From Muribaculaceae bacterium (GTDB taxonomy: Bacteria; Bacteroidota; Bacteroidia; Bacteroidales; Muribaculaceae): a stretch of 64,000 bases of DNA. The notes below the pieces were generated by a model. It saw only the letters and a program-made list of their open reading frames with translations, did not search any database and was not told where the DNA came from. Shown here in pieces: positions 63,808 through 64,000 of this stretch (positions are counted from its first letter, which is position 1; each line of letters opens with the position of its first letter). The DNA is taken from positions 20,603-84,602 of the forward strand of contig JAFUKL010000025.1 in NCBI GenBank assembly GCA_017473615.1, read 5' to 3'. The translations under genes and the position numbers were made by a program.

Positions 63808-64000
63808 TTATAGTAATTTCTTTAACTCCTCAATATCGGGTAGCGCATTGCGTAATCGCTCTGGCATATCTTTCGTAGCCCGATAAGTCGCAACACCCAT
63901 AGGCTTGTCATAGTCTCGGATAGCAAACTCTACAAACGATTGATTCATATCACGACACAGCAATATGCCAATTGCTGGATTTTCGTGCGGTTTCCTTACA
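63808..64000 (-). CDS. DUF1016/YhcG-type PD-(D/E)XK nuclease, C-terminal part only
   Basis: The last 64 codons are in the window; the rest lies beyond its right end. The C-terminal sequence (ENPAIGILLCRDMN..., then EFAIRDYDKPMGVATY) is characteristic of the YhcG_C nuclease domain (PF06250). These proteins cluster with type I restriction-modification and other defence genes. Integrity of the N-terminal part cannot be judged. Confidence 0.8.
   Translation of the reverse strand, partial: VRKPHENPAIGILLCRDMNQSFVEFAIRDYDKPMGVATYRATKDMPERLRNALPDIEELKKLL

Overview
The window looks like a chromosome segment of a gut-type Bacteroidales bacterium, probably Muribaculaceae- or Prevotellaceae-like. Evidence: repeated Bacteroidota promoters (-7 TAnnTTTG, often with TTTG about 19-20 nt upstream), tRNA genes with no encoded CCA, a SusC/SusD locus, many proteins with type IX secretion (T9SS) C-terminal sorting tails, a PorQ gene, and the DUF3822-rsmD pair. 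No rRNA, CRISPR array or prophage was seen. Species cannot be fixed from sequence alone.

Layout. 1-4.4 kb: a cluster of two PCMD-domain proteins (the first cut by the window edge) around two paralogous outer-membrane barrel proteins. 4.5-6.8 kb: a secreted beta-propeller/C39-like cysteine peptidase fusion. 6.9-9.0 kb: pckA and tRNA-Leu(CAA). 9.1-16.6 kb: two giant adhesin-like cell-surface proteins in one leftward operon. 16.9-19.7 kb: an M6 metalloprotease. 19.8-21.6 kb: a DUF1232 protein and a GH13 lipoprotein. 21.9-31.3 kb: a SusC/SusD/lipoprotein/PKD-lipoprotein operon and a small T9SS cargo gene. 31.4-32.4 kb: a Y1 (IS200/RAYT-type) transposase gene flanked by mirror-image hairpin arrays. 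32.6-45.1 kb: a five-gene operon of secreted enzymes (two phosphodiester glycosidases, a GHL10 hydrolase, a propeller protein, an N-acetylmuramoyl-L-alanine amidase). 45.2-48.9 kb: porQ, a TonB_C protein, a RecD-like helicase and a membrane protein. 49.2-54.5 kb: DUF3822, rsmD, a DMT transporter and a secreted GH13 amylase. 54.6-57.5 kb: an ECF sigma factor operon with a DUF6249 protein, then RNase Z. 57.9-61.0 kb: three small lipoproteins, a polyprenyl synthase and a TatD nuclease. 61.2-64 kb: tRNA-Ser(GGA), a candidate small RNA, a 114-nt imperfect palindrome, and the decayed edge of a defence island (5'-truncated Z1 helicase with a small partner; the end of a DUF1016/YhcG-type nuclease).

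How it fits together. The dominant theme is surface biology: at least eight proteins carry T9SS sorting tails, and PorQ, an outer-membrane T9SS component, lies beside them. The strongest candidate for an undescribed system is the 32.6-45.1 kb operon. An amidase that strips stem peptides and a GHL10 enzyme (the family of E. coli DigH, which cuts denuded peptidoglycan strands) are co-transcribed with two phosphodiester glycosidases, all with T9SS tails. I infer a secreted pathway that degrades foreign or shed cell wall. The second area of interest is the 61.3-63.8 kb stretch of non-coding structure and truncated defence genes beside tRNA-Ser.
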